33,559 bases of DNA from Magnetospirillum fulvum MGU-K5 (GTDB lineage Bacteria; Pseudomonadota; Alphaproteobacteria; Rhodospirillales; Magnetospirillaceae). Below the pieces are notes generated by a model, which saw only the letters and a list, made by a program, of their open reading frames with translations, did not search any database and was not told the origin of the DNA. Position 1 is the stretch's first letter. Every line of letters begins with the position of its first letter. The DNA is taken from contig NZ_AQPH01000038.1 in the NCBI RefSeq assembly GCF_000442515.1, positions 1 through 33,559 on the forward strand. Reading direction: 5' to 3'. The translations under genes and the position numbers were made by a program. Below are positions 8,516 to 16,241 of this stretch, in pieces.

Positions 8516-9940
8516 GTGAAAGCACGCAGTCTGATGTTGGCCGTGCCAGTGACGGTGATGGCGCTGGTTTCCTCTTCCGCCTGGGCACAGCCCGCCAATT
8601 CGGAACGCGCGCTGGACGATCAGCGTCGCCTGTCCGAGGGGGTGCGCGAGACCGACGCGGCCGCCCGCGCCGCGCTGGAAATGGGCCTGACCGCCGGGGC
8701 CGAGGTCACCTGGGAACAGGTGCGGCGCAATCCCGACGATCCCGGACTGAACGCCGCCTGGGCGCGGACCCAGATTCAGCGGGGCGATCTGCTGGGGGCA
8801 TCGGCGACGCTGGAACGCATTCTGATGCGCTATCCCAACGCGACCGAGGCGCGACTGGTGCTGGGTCTGGTCCTGTTCCGGCTCGACGACACCGCGACGG
8901 CCAAGCGGGAACTGGAAGCGATTGATCCCGCCCAACTGACCCCGACCCAGCGAGCCGACCGCGATCAGGTTCTGGCCCTGATCGAGCAGCGGACCAAGCG
9001 GTTGCGTCAGTCGGTCACCCTTGCCCTGGGTGGTCATTTCGATTCCAACCGCAATTCCTCGCCTACGACCGGAACGATCCTGATCAACGATCTGCCCTTT
9101 ACGCTTGATGGCAGTGCCAAGAAGCGAGCGGATTGGGGCCGGGTCGGGATGACGGCCTATGATTTCGATTACGATCTCGGTACCGATCCCCGCCTGTCGC
9201 TGTATGGCGGTCTCAATCTGCTGGGAGACCGTCAATCGACGCTGAAAACCTACGACACTGTTTCCGGCGGGGCGAATGCCGGGATTCGCTTTGCCGACGG
9301 GCCGGTCGGGGCCCAGATCGGCACGTTCTGGAACAGCATGTCGATGACCGACGATTATTATCTCAGCGATTACGGTCTCGACGGGCGCTTCACCTACCGC
9401 CTCGCCTCGGCGTGGGAGGCCTTCACCACGCTGCGGCTTGACCGTCAGGTCTTCCACAACATCTCGTCCGACCGGGTCGCGACCGACAGCAGCGGGGTCG
9501 TCTTCACCTCGTGGGTGGGAAGCACATGGCATCCCAACGACGCGCACAGCGTTTCGTTGTCGCTGGGTTATGGCCACCGCAACGCCGCCGCTAATTATAT
9601 GTCGAACGACCGCTGGGCGGCCCGGCTGGGCGACGTCTGGCTGCTGGGCAAGGGACAATTCGTTTCCGCCGTCGGCGAAGTCGGGGTTGCGGTCTATGAC
9701 CAGAACAATCCGACCTTCAGCGCCCAGACCCGCCGCGATACCGATGGACGGTTCAGCCTGACCTACGGCATCCCGGCGGGGACGTTGACCGAGGCGGTCG
9801 GGGTTGAAGCCCCGGACGAGGTGCGCGACGTCGTTTTATCGGTGACCGGCGAGTATTATCGCTCGATGTCGAATCTGCCCAATTACACCTATGCCAACCT
9901 CCGGAGCCAGATGCTGGTGTCCAAGCGGTGGGAGTTCTGA
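8516..9940 (+). CDS. SLAM-like outer-membrane protein (TPR + DUF560 barrel, type XI secretion)
   Basis: A 474-residue protein. GTG at 8516 is chosen because GGGGGA lies just upstream and it gives a clean signal peptide ending SSAWA-Q (cleavage near residue 24); the upstream TTG at 8432 lies in A+T-rich leader DNA. Residues about 60-140 form TPR-like helices (GLNAAWARTQIQRGD, EARLVLGLVLFRLDD). From about residue 165 the sequence alternates like an amphipathic beta-barrel, starting VTLALGGHFDSNRNSSP and ending in KRWEF with the terminal Phe typical of BAM substrates. This plan matches surface lipoprotein assembly modifiers (SLAM/DUF560), which move cargo with TbpB-like barrels across the outer membrane. 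It lies 2 bases before a cargo-like gene. Family assignment is by pattern recognition, not a profile search. Confidence 0.8.
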   Translation: MKARSLMLAVPVTVMALVSSSAWAQPANSERALDDQRRLSEGVRETDAAARAALEMGLTAGAEVTWEQVRRNPDDPGLNAAWARTQIQRGDLLGASATLERILMRYPNATEARLVLGLVLFRLDDTATAKRELEAIDPAQLTPTQRADRDQVLALIEQRTKRLRQSVTLALGGHFDSNRNSSPTTGTILINDLPFTLDGSAKKRADWGRVGMTAYDFDYDLGTDPRLSLYGGLNLLGDRQSTLKTYDTVSGGANAGIRFADGPVGAQIGTFWNSMSMTDDYYLSDYGLDGRFTYRLASAWEAFTTLRLDRQVFHNISSDRVATDSSGVVFTSWVGSTWHPNDAHSVSLSLGYGHRNAAANYMSNDRWAARLGDVWLLGKGQFVSAVGEVGVAVYDQNNPTFSAQTRRDTDGRFSLTYGIPAGTLTEAVGVEAPDEVRDVVLSVTGEYYRSMSNLPNYTYANLRSQMLVSKRWEF

Positions 9941-10618
9941 CCATGCGCCAAGCCTCTTACGGTGTCACGGCGGTCCTGGCGTCGGTGCTGGCGCTGTCCC
10001 CCTCGGCCTGGGCGGTCGAAGACAGCACCACCGCTCTGATCGGCAATGCGGGCGGGCTGTCCGGTCAGGTCTTGCTTGCCGCCGCCGTGATCGATGCCGA
10101 CCGGCGCCCCGTCGGTCGTCAGATCGGCAGCGGCGATCCGATCTATCAGGGCGATCAGATCGTCACCGGGCCGGGCGGTCGGCTGCAATTGATGCTGCTG
10201 GATCAGACCATCATCACCTTGGGCGAAAATGCCCGGATGACGATTGACGATATTTCGTTTGGTCCCACCGCTGCGGATGGAAAGATCTCAGTTGGCGTCG
10301 AGCAGGGCGCGTTCCGCTTCATCAGCGGGCAGGTCGCCCAGGCCAAGCCGGAAAACGTCAATATCCGGATTCCGATGGGCACTATCGGCATTCGTGGCAC
10401 CATCGTCGGCGGTGCCGTCACTCCGGAATCTGCCCTGGTCGCTCTGCTCGGTCCGGGCAGCGAGACCAGCACCAGTTCCCGCCATGGTGCGATCACCGTT
10501 ACGACCCCCGGCGGATCGGTCGACATTACCCGGACCGGCTATGGCACCGAGCTCTTTGCCGGTCAGCCGCCGTCGCCGCCCAATCCGCTGACGTCCGCGC
10601 AATTGCAGTTGTTAAACT

Positions 10619-10624
10619 CCCCCC
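10619..10624 (+). repeat. Poly-C tract at the frame break of the cargo gene
   Basis: Six consecutive C bases follow AAACT in the Pro-rich linker. Before the tract the open frame starts at positions equal to 1 mod 3; after it the coding-like frame is 0 mod 3. One added C joins FecR and barrel halves in a single frame. Confidence 0.8.
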
Positions 10625-11199
10625 GCCAGCCCCGGCCTCCGCGCCCGGCACGCCAACGGCACCGTCGTCGGGAGGCGGGGCGGTTTCGGCTTCGGCCACC
10701 AGCGGCACGTCGACCGCGTCAGGCTTGCAATTCGCCAACGTCGTTTCCCGCAATCCCTCGCCCCCGGCGGCGGTCGGAACGGTGAATTTGATCGGCAATG
10801 CGGCGGTCGCCGACATCGATCAACGTGCATCTCGCACCCTGGCTCAATCGGTCGGGACGGCATTGCCCTATATGTTGGGGGTCAATTATCAGACGATCCA
10901 AGATATCTTCTTTTGGTCCACAAGCCCGCAGTCCCATGATTACAGTCTGATCACATCGGATGCCGGTGGGAAGTCTTTCTCATTTCTAAGCAACGGTGTC
11001 CGTCTGACCAGCTTTGATTCAAATCCGGTCTCACTGACGACATCCACTTATGACTCCGATACGAAGATTAGAACTTATTCATCCGGAGAAACTCGATTTT
11101 ATTACGACTATAGCGAAAAATTTGATCTAATTTATTCAACCTATGGATACTTTACTGATTCTCGGGAATATGATTCGACGCATACGCAATATGCCTATA

Positions 11200-11669
11200 C
11201 CGCGATCGGGACAGGGCTGCCGACTCCGTCGGTGCAGATGCCGAGTTCAGGAAGTGCGACCTATTCCGGTGGCACCGTCGGCACTGTCGCGATCGGGAAT
11301 GGGGGGAATGGGATTTCGGGGAGTTTCTCTGGCTCTGCCACTCTGACCGCCAATTTTTCGTCCCACTCGATCAGCGGTACCTTAAGCGGGCTGACGCCAT
11401 CGTCATCGCTTGCGTCTGCGGGTGTCACCATTGGCAATATTACCCTCAGCAACGCCACCATCAGCGGGGCGGGGTTCAGCGGCGGCACCGTTACCGGGTC
11501 GGTTACCCAATCGGCAATCACCGCAAATCCGACCGGCAACTTCGCCGGAGGCTTCAACGGCCCCCATGCCGCCGAAGTGGCCGGGACCTATGCGATGAAC
11601 AATGCGGCCGATCCGTCCCATAGTATTCCGCAGGTTTCCGTCGTCGGATCGTTCGGGGCGAAGAAATAG
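11200..11669 (+). other. TbpB-like C-terminal beta-barrel domain of the cargo
   Basis: The translated stretch GTGLPTPSVQMPSSGSATYS, then Gly/Ser/Thr-rich strands (SGSFSGSATLTANFSSHSI, SGAGFSGGTVTGSV), and finally FAGGFNGPHAAEVAGTYAM and GSFGAKK, follows the signature of transferrin-binding-protein-B-type barrels (F-G-FxGP-A-E-xG-F ... G-FGAK). In known type XI systems this eight-stranded barrel is the part recognised by the SLAM protein. Confidence 0.75.
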
Positions 11670-11676
11670 GCCGCGC

Positions 11677-14331
11677 TCAGCTCGCCCCCCGGCCTCTGTC
11701 GCTCCGGCCCCAACGGTTGAGGGTGGCGGCCAGGGCCGGTCGGTGAATCGGCTTGGAGAGGTAATCGTCCATCCCGGCGGCCAGACAGCGGTCGCGGTCG
11801 CCCTCCATCGCATTGGCGGTCATCGCGATTACCGGCACCCGCGCCACCGGGCCATCGAGCGAACGGATCAGCCGGGTGGCCTGATAGCCGTCCATGTCGG
11901 GAAGCTGGACGTCCATCAGGACGAGATCAAAGGTGTCACGAACCACCATCGCCACCCCCTCGACCGCGTTCGAGGCGATCTCGACGGTATGCCCCAGCGA
12001 TGACAGAAGTCCCCGCGCCACCTCTTGATTGATCTGGTTGTCCTCGATCAGCAGGACATGAAGAGCCGGTCCCGCCGTCGGGCGATCCGTCGCGGCCAGA
12101 GGGGCGTCGTCGGTTGCAACTATGGTTGCGGTCAGGTCGCGGGCCAGACGCCGGGCGTGAATCGGCTTCGCTGTCACCACCACGTTCTCCAGCGTTGCGG
12201 TGATTGATCGTGTCCAAGGCTCGTTGACCGGGGTTGTCAGCACGCAGCGGGTCGCGGTGAAGGCGGGATCGGCTTTTAGCATCACCAGCAGATCGGTTCC
12301 GGTAACGAACGGCATGTCCTGATCGACCACCAACGCATCGAACGGGGTTCCCTTGCCATGGGCGGCGCGCGCCGTCGCCAGCGCCTCCGGGGCCGATGCC
12401 GCCAGGGTGACGGTGGCGCCCAGTGCCGTCAGTTCCTCGGCCAGCAGGGTCGCGGCCTGAACCCCGTCATCGACCAGCAGCAGCGACAGACCGGCCAAGG
12501 GCGTCTCGCGCGGGCGGGGCGGCTCCGAGCGCACCAGGGGCAATCGGATGATGAAGACACTGCCCTTGCCCTCGGTGCTGGAAAAGCCGATCTCGCCGCC
12601 CATCACCTCGATCAGGCGGCGCGAGATCGCCAGCCCCAGCCCTGTCCCGCCGAACCGGCGCGAGGTCGAGGAATCCGCCTGGATGAATTTGTCGAACAAG
12701 CGGGCCTGCGCCGCCGCCGGAATGCCGATCCCGGTATCCCTGATCGCGATCGACAGGATTTCGTCGTCGAGCGTGACGCTCAGGTGCACCGTGCCGGTTT
12801 CGGTGAATTTGACCGCGTTGCCAAGCAGGTTCAGCAAGACCTGACGGATGCGGACCTCGTCGCCGATAAAGGTGGAATCGGCCTCGGGGGCAATCGAGAA
12901 CAGCAGATCGACAGTCTTGCCCTTCAGGCGCGGGCTGACGATGTCGATGCCGCCCTCGATCAGGCCGCGCAGGCTGAACGGCTGTTCGTCGATGTCGAAA
13001 TGCCCGGCCTCGATTTTCGAATAATCCAGAATGTCGTTGATGATGGTCAGCAGCGATTCGGCCGAATCATGGATGGTGTCGGCCATTCGCCGCTGGTCTT
13101 CGGTCAACGCGGTGTCGAGAAGAAGATCGGTCATCCCGACGATGCCGTTCATCGGGGTGCGGATCTCGTGGCTCATCGTTGCCAGGAATTCAGACTTAAC
13201 CCGGGTCGCGGATTCCGCATCTTCCTTGGCGGCGATCAGGGCATCGCGGGCGCGGCGCAGGTCGGTGACGTCGTTGATGCCCAGCAGCAACGCCGCGTCG
13301 CCGCCGATTTCCAGCGTCCGCCCCGCCACCATCCCCCAGAAGGTCGTGCCATCATGGCGGCGGAACAGAAACTCGCGATCGTTGGATTGTTCCAGCGCGG
13401 CGGCTTCGATGTCGCTTAACGACACGGTGTCAAGAAACGTGGCGGCGGGAATGCCGTGGGGATCGACCCCCGGCCCGAGCACGGCGTTTCGCATCAGGGG
13501 ATTGGCATAGATCACGCTGCCGTCCTGGCGCGACAGCAACACGATCATCACCGGCATTGATTCGATGATCAGGCGCAGATGCTGCTCGCCCTCTCGGACG
13601 ATCTGCTCGGCGGCTTTCTCCTCCTGAAGCCGGAGGATTTCGCGGGCATGGCGGCGGAACACGTCGAGCGAGCGGGCCATGTCGCCGATCTCGTCGCGAC
13701 GTCCCAGGGCGGGCAGTTCGGCGACGTCCTCGCCCCGCGCCATCCGCAGCATCACCGCGCTGACATCGCAGATCGGATAGGTCAGGCTGCGGATGGTGAT
13801 GACGATGAAGCTGGCCAGGAACAGGAACGCGCCGAACAGCGCCACCGCCCCCTCGATCGTTGCCTGACGGATCGCGGCGTCAAGCGATTCGCGCGAATAG
13901 TAAAGCCGCAGTTTCCCGACCTGCACCGCCCCTTCGCTCGAGGCGTGGATTACCGGCAGGCTGACCATCAGCGCGGGATCGACCGGGCGGCCGCTGCCGA
14001 TAAAGCCGATCTGATCGCCCTCGGTATCGTTAACGATGACGGCAACGATTTCCGGATCGGAGCCCAGTGCATCAAGCTGGTTCGCTACCATATCGTAATC
14101 GAAATCGTAGATCGGGCGCGCCAGCGCGCGGGCGGTGAACAGGGCGGTGCGGTTCATCTCGGCCGCCAGGGTCTTCAACCCGGCTTCCCGCATCTCCCAC
14201 AGCCCGGTCAGGCCAAGGATCGTGACCGCGAGGAAGACTCCACCCAACACCGCCAACAGGGCGGTGCTTCCCAGCGGAAGAAGGCGCATCCCCGCTTTGT
14301 CCGGCGGAGCGGGAGACGGTGAAGTCGTCAT
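11677..14331 (-). CDS. Membrane hybrid sensor histidine kinase (HAMP-PAS-HisKA-HATPase-REC-REC)
   Basis: An 884-residue hybrid kinase. Membrane helices lie at about residues 20-45 and 160-180 and bracket a periplasmic domain of about 115 residues. HAMP follows (about 180-235), then PAS (about 250-360). HisKA has [20 protein letters not shown] with His388. HATPase_c has [13 protein letters not shown] and [22 protein letters not shown]1 (about 620-740) keeps VDD, the phospho-Asp in VVDQDMP and a Lys in TAKPI. REC2 (about 757-870) has [20 protein letters not shown] and SKPI. There is no HPt domain, so the phosphate must pass to a separate HPt protein or work through REC directly. It is divergent from an orphan binding protein (71-base gap), which may be its sensory partner. 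A second possible start is Met15. Confidence 0.92.
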   Translation of the reverse strand: MTTSPSPAPPDKAGMRLLPLGSTALLAVLGGVFLAVTILGLTGLWEMREAGLKTLAAEMNRTALFTARALARPIYDFDYDMVANQLDALGSDPEIVAVIVNDTEGDQIGFIGSGRPVDPALMVSLPVIHASSEGAVQVGKLRLYYSRESLDAAIRQATIEGAVALFGAFLFLASFIVITIRSLTYPICDVSAVMLRMARGEDVAELPALGRRDEIGDMARSLDVFRRHAREILRLQEEKAAEQIVREGEQHLRLIIESMPVMIVLLSRQDGSVIYANPLMRNAVLGPGVDPHGIPAATFLDTVSLSDIEAAALEQSNDREFLFRRHDGTTFWGMVAGRTLEIGGDAALLLGINDVTDLRRARDALIAAKEDAESATRVKSEFLATMSHEIRTPMNGIVGMTDLLLDTALTEDQRRMADTIHDSAESLLTIINDILDYSKIEAGHFDIDEQPFSLRGLIEGGIDIVSPRLKGKTVDLLFSIAPEADSTFIGDEVRIRQVLLNLLGNAVKFTETGTVHLSVTLDDEILSIAIRDTGIGIPAAAQARLFDKFIQADSSTSRRFGGTGLGLAISRRLIEVMGGEIGFSSTEGKGSVFIIRLPLVRSEPPRPRETPLAGLSLLLVDDGVQAATLLAEELTALGATVTLAASAPEALATARAAHGKGTPFDALVVDQDMPFVTGTDLLVMLKADPAFTATRCVLTTPVNEPWTRSITATLENVVVTAKPIHARRLARDLTATIVATDDAPLAATDRPTAGPALHVLLIEDNQINQEVARGLLSSLGHTVEIASNAVEGVAMVVRDTFDLVLMDVQLPDMDGYQATRLIRSLDGPVARVPVIAMTANAMEGDRDRCLAAGMDDYLSKPIHRPALAATLNRWGRSDRGRGAS

Positions 14332-14402
14332 GTGTCACGCCTGGCGATTATCGGGGCCATTTTAAGATAGAATGCCACTGTCCAGGAGACGGAGGAACCG
14401 CC

Positions 14403-15164
14403 ATGAAGAGTTTTCTTCTCGCTGCGTTAATCCTGGGGATTTTGCCGTTCCAGGCGCTGGCGGAGCCACCGACCATCGTATTGGCGTCCGATCCTTGGTG
14501 CCCCCACACCTGCCCGGCGGATTCGTCGCGGCCTGGTTATATGGTCGAGATCGCCGTCCGGGCCTTTGCCTTGTCGGGAATCACCGTGATTTATCGGACG
14601 ACGTCGTGGAATCGGGCGATGTCCGACGTCCGCGAAGGCCGCATTGACGGGATCATCGGTACCCTGGCCACCCGTGCCGTCGAACTGGATTTGCCGCAGG
14701 AAGGGTTCGGCCGAAATTACTATGTCTTCGTGGTTCGTGACGACGACCCCTGGGTTCTGGCCGGGCTTGACTCGCTCGAGGACCGGACCCTCGGGACCGT
14801 CCAGGGCTACAGCTATTCGCCTGCGCTCGACCCCTGGATGGCGATGCATCGCGACCAGATTCAGGCGTTGGGCGGCGAAAATGCGCTGGACCGCAATCTG
14901 CGCAAGCTGATGGCCGGGCGGATTGATACCGTAATCGAGGACGAGGAGGTGCTGACCTACCGGCTGAAGACCTGGCCCGACGCCAAGCGAATCCGGCTGG
15001 CCGGGCGGATCGACAGCGGCGCGCTCTACATTGCCTTTTCGCGCCGGGGCGGGCGCGGCACCGAGCTTGCCCGCACCTTCGATTCCGGGGTCCGGGCGTT
15101 GCGGGCGTCGGGGGAACTCGACCGGATTCTGGCGCGGTATGGGGTGCGCGATCTGGCGCGCTGA
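14403..15164 (+). CDS. Periplasmic SBP_bac_3-type solute-binding protein (orphan)
   Basis: A 253-residue secreted protein. The ATG at 14403 has GGAGG about 9 bases upstream and gives a signal peptide ending FQALA-EPP. The mature part has the family-3 binding fold: VLASDPWCPHTC, PGYMVEIAVRAFALSGI, the strand-helix TTSWNRAMSDVREGRIDGII, a hinge at LGTVQGYSYSPALDP, and the C-terminal SGELDRILARYG. There are two Cys near the N terminus of the mature protein (CPHTC). No ABC permease or ATPase is nearby. It faces a hybrid kinase across 71 bases, which suggests a sensing role rather than uptake. The substrate (polar amino acid-like or other small acid) is unknown. Confidence 0.85.
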   Translation: MKSFLLAALILGILPFQALAEPPTIVLASDPWCPHTCPADSSRPGYMVEIAVRAFALSGITVIYRTTSWNRAMSDVREGRIDGIIGTLATRAVELDLPQEGFGRNYYVFVVRDDDPWVLAGLDSLEDRTLGTVQGYSYSPALDPWMAMHRDQIQALGGENALDRNLRKLMAGRIDTVIEDEEVLTYRLKTWPDAKRIRLAGRIDSGALYIAFSRRGGRGTELARTFDSGVRALRASGELDRILARYGVRDLAR

Positions 15165-15169
15165 GAGGA

Positions 15170-16231
15170 TTACCCCATCGTCTGCTCCGGCTCGACCGGA
15201 TCAGCAAAGCGCTGGCGGATTTCAAGAATCTCATCCCAGGCCGACAGGAACACCTCGACGCTCTGCGGGGCGAAATGGTGCCCGACATTCTCGATCAGAT
15301 AGGCCCTGGCCCGTTCCATATCCCACGCCAGTTTGTAGGGGCGGCGGCTGGTCAGTGCGTCGAATACGTCGGCAACGGCGACGATCCGCCCCGTAATCGG
15401 GATTTTCTCGCCCGCCAGACCATAGGGATAGCCGGTTCCGTCGAACTTTTCATGATGGGTGATCGCGATCTCGGCCCCCAACTGGATCAATTGCGACGAA
15501 CTGCCCGACAAGATGGCGTGACCGATGACCGGATGACGCCGCATCACTTCCATCTCGTCGTCGGTCAGCCGTCCGGGCTTCAGCAAGATGTCGTCGGGGG
15601 TTCCCAGCTTGCCGACATCGTGCATCGGCGCCGCCTTGAAGATCAGATCACACAATTCGTCGGGCAGACCCAGCCCGCGGGCGATCAGCCGGGAATAATG
15701 CGACATGCGGTGGATGTGGCTGCCGGTCTCGGGATCGCGGTATTCGGCGGCCTTGGCCAGCCGGACGATCAGCTCTTCCTCGCGGTCAAGCACGGCCTGG
15801 GTGGCGTTGCGAACCTCCTCGGCCAGCCAGCGATTGCGGTCGCGCAGCCGGAGGTGACTGCGGCGCAAGGCCAGCAGATTGGTGACGCGCACCCGCATCT
15901 CGCTGGGATCGACCGGCTTGGTCAGGAAGTCGGTTACCCCCAGTTCCAGCGCGGTCTGGCGGACGAAGCGGTCGGCGGCGGCGGTGATCATCACGATCGG
16001 GACGTCGCCCGCTCCCGGCATCGCCCGCATCCGCCGGACATATTCATGACCGTCGATGCCGGGCATCATGTAATCGACCAGGACAAGGTCGGCCATCTGG
16101 CGCGAACAATCAACCAGGGCCGCCAGCGGATCGGGATAGCACGCGATCGAAACCTCGTTATCGACGCGCCGAACGATCTGCTCGAACAGCATCAGGTTGG
16201 TGTTGTTGTCGTCGACGATGTGCACCAGCAT
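15170..16231 (-). CDS. REC-HD-GYP response regulator, c-di-GMP phosphodiesterase
   Basis: A 353-residue cytosolic response regulator. The receiver domain (residues 1-120) has VDDN, the phospho-acceptor Asp53 in LVDYMMPGIDG and Lys105 in TKPVD. A helical linker leads to an HD-GYP domain (about 150-340) with the metal-binding HD pair at 204-205 (APMHDVGKLG) and the signature HHEKFDGTGYP at 259-269. The family hydrolyses cyclic di-GMP to pGpG/GMP, so phosphorylation would lower c-di-GMP and favour motility. It lies 10 bases downstream of a hybrid kinase with an HPt domain, almost certainly in one operon, and is the likely output of that kinase. It has no membrane segment. Confidence 0.95.
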   Translation of the reverse strand: MLVHIVDDNNTNLMLFEQIVRRVDNEVSIACYPDPLAALVDCSRQMADLVLVDYMMPGIDGHEYVRRMRAMPGAGDVPIVMITAAADRFVRQTALELGVTDFLTKPVDPSEMRVRVTNLLALRRSHLRLRDRNRWLAEEVRNATQAVLDREEELIVRLAKAAEYRDPETGSHIHRMSHYSRLIARGLGLPDELCDLIFKAAPMHDVGKLGTPDDILLKPGRLTDDEMEVMRRHPVIGHAILSGSSSQLIQLGAEIAITHHEKFDGTGYPYGLAGEKIPITGRIVAVADVFDALTSRRPYKLAWDMERARAYLIENVGHHFAPQSVEVFLSAWDEILEIRQRFADPVEPEQTMG

Positions 16232-16241
16232 GACGCACCCT

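Larger units (their letters stand above)
9943..11669 (+). pseudogene. FecR-domain/TbpB-barrel protein, probable SLAM cargo, frameshifted in a C6 tract
   Basis: The ATG at 9943 has GGAG 8 bases upstream and lies 2 bases after the SLAM-like stop, so the genes are co-translated. Residues 1-24 are a signal peptide ending SPSAWA. Residues about 65-160 are a FecR domain (DQIVTGPGGRLQLMLLDQT, then MGTIGIRGTIVGG). After Asn225-Ser226 the frame runs off into Arg/Pro-rich shadow sequence and ends at 10785. Moving by -1 at the C6 run (10619-10624) opens a stop-free Pro/Ser/Gly linker, then a domain rich in Tyr and Ser, then a TbpB-like barrel ending NPTGNFAGGFNGPHAAEVAG and VVGSFGAKK. A seventh C would restore about 576 residues. 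This may be a real mutation, phase variation, ribosomal slippage or a sequencing error. Taken whole it looks like a type XI secretion cargo. Confidence 0.8.

Noticed and set aside
10725-11669. Separate gene for the barrel half of the cargo
   Set aside because: The TTG start has no ribosome site and no signal peptide, while the frame upstream is open into the linker. It is better read as the second half of one gene.
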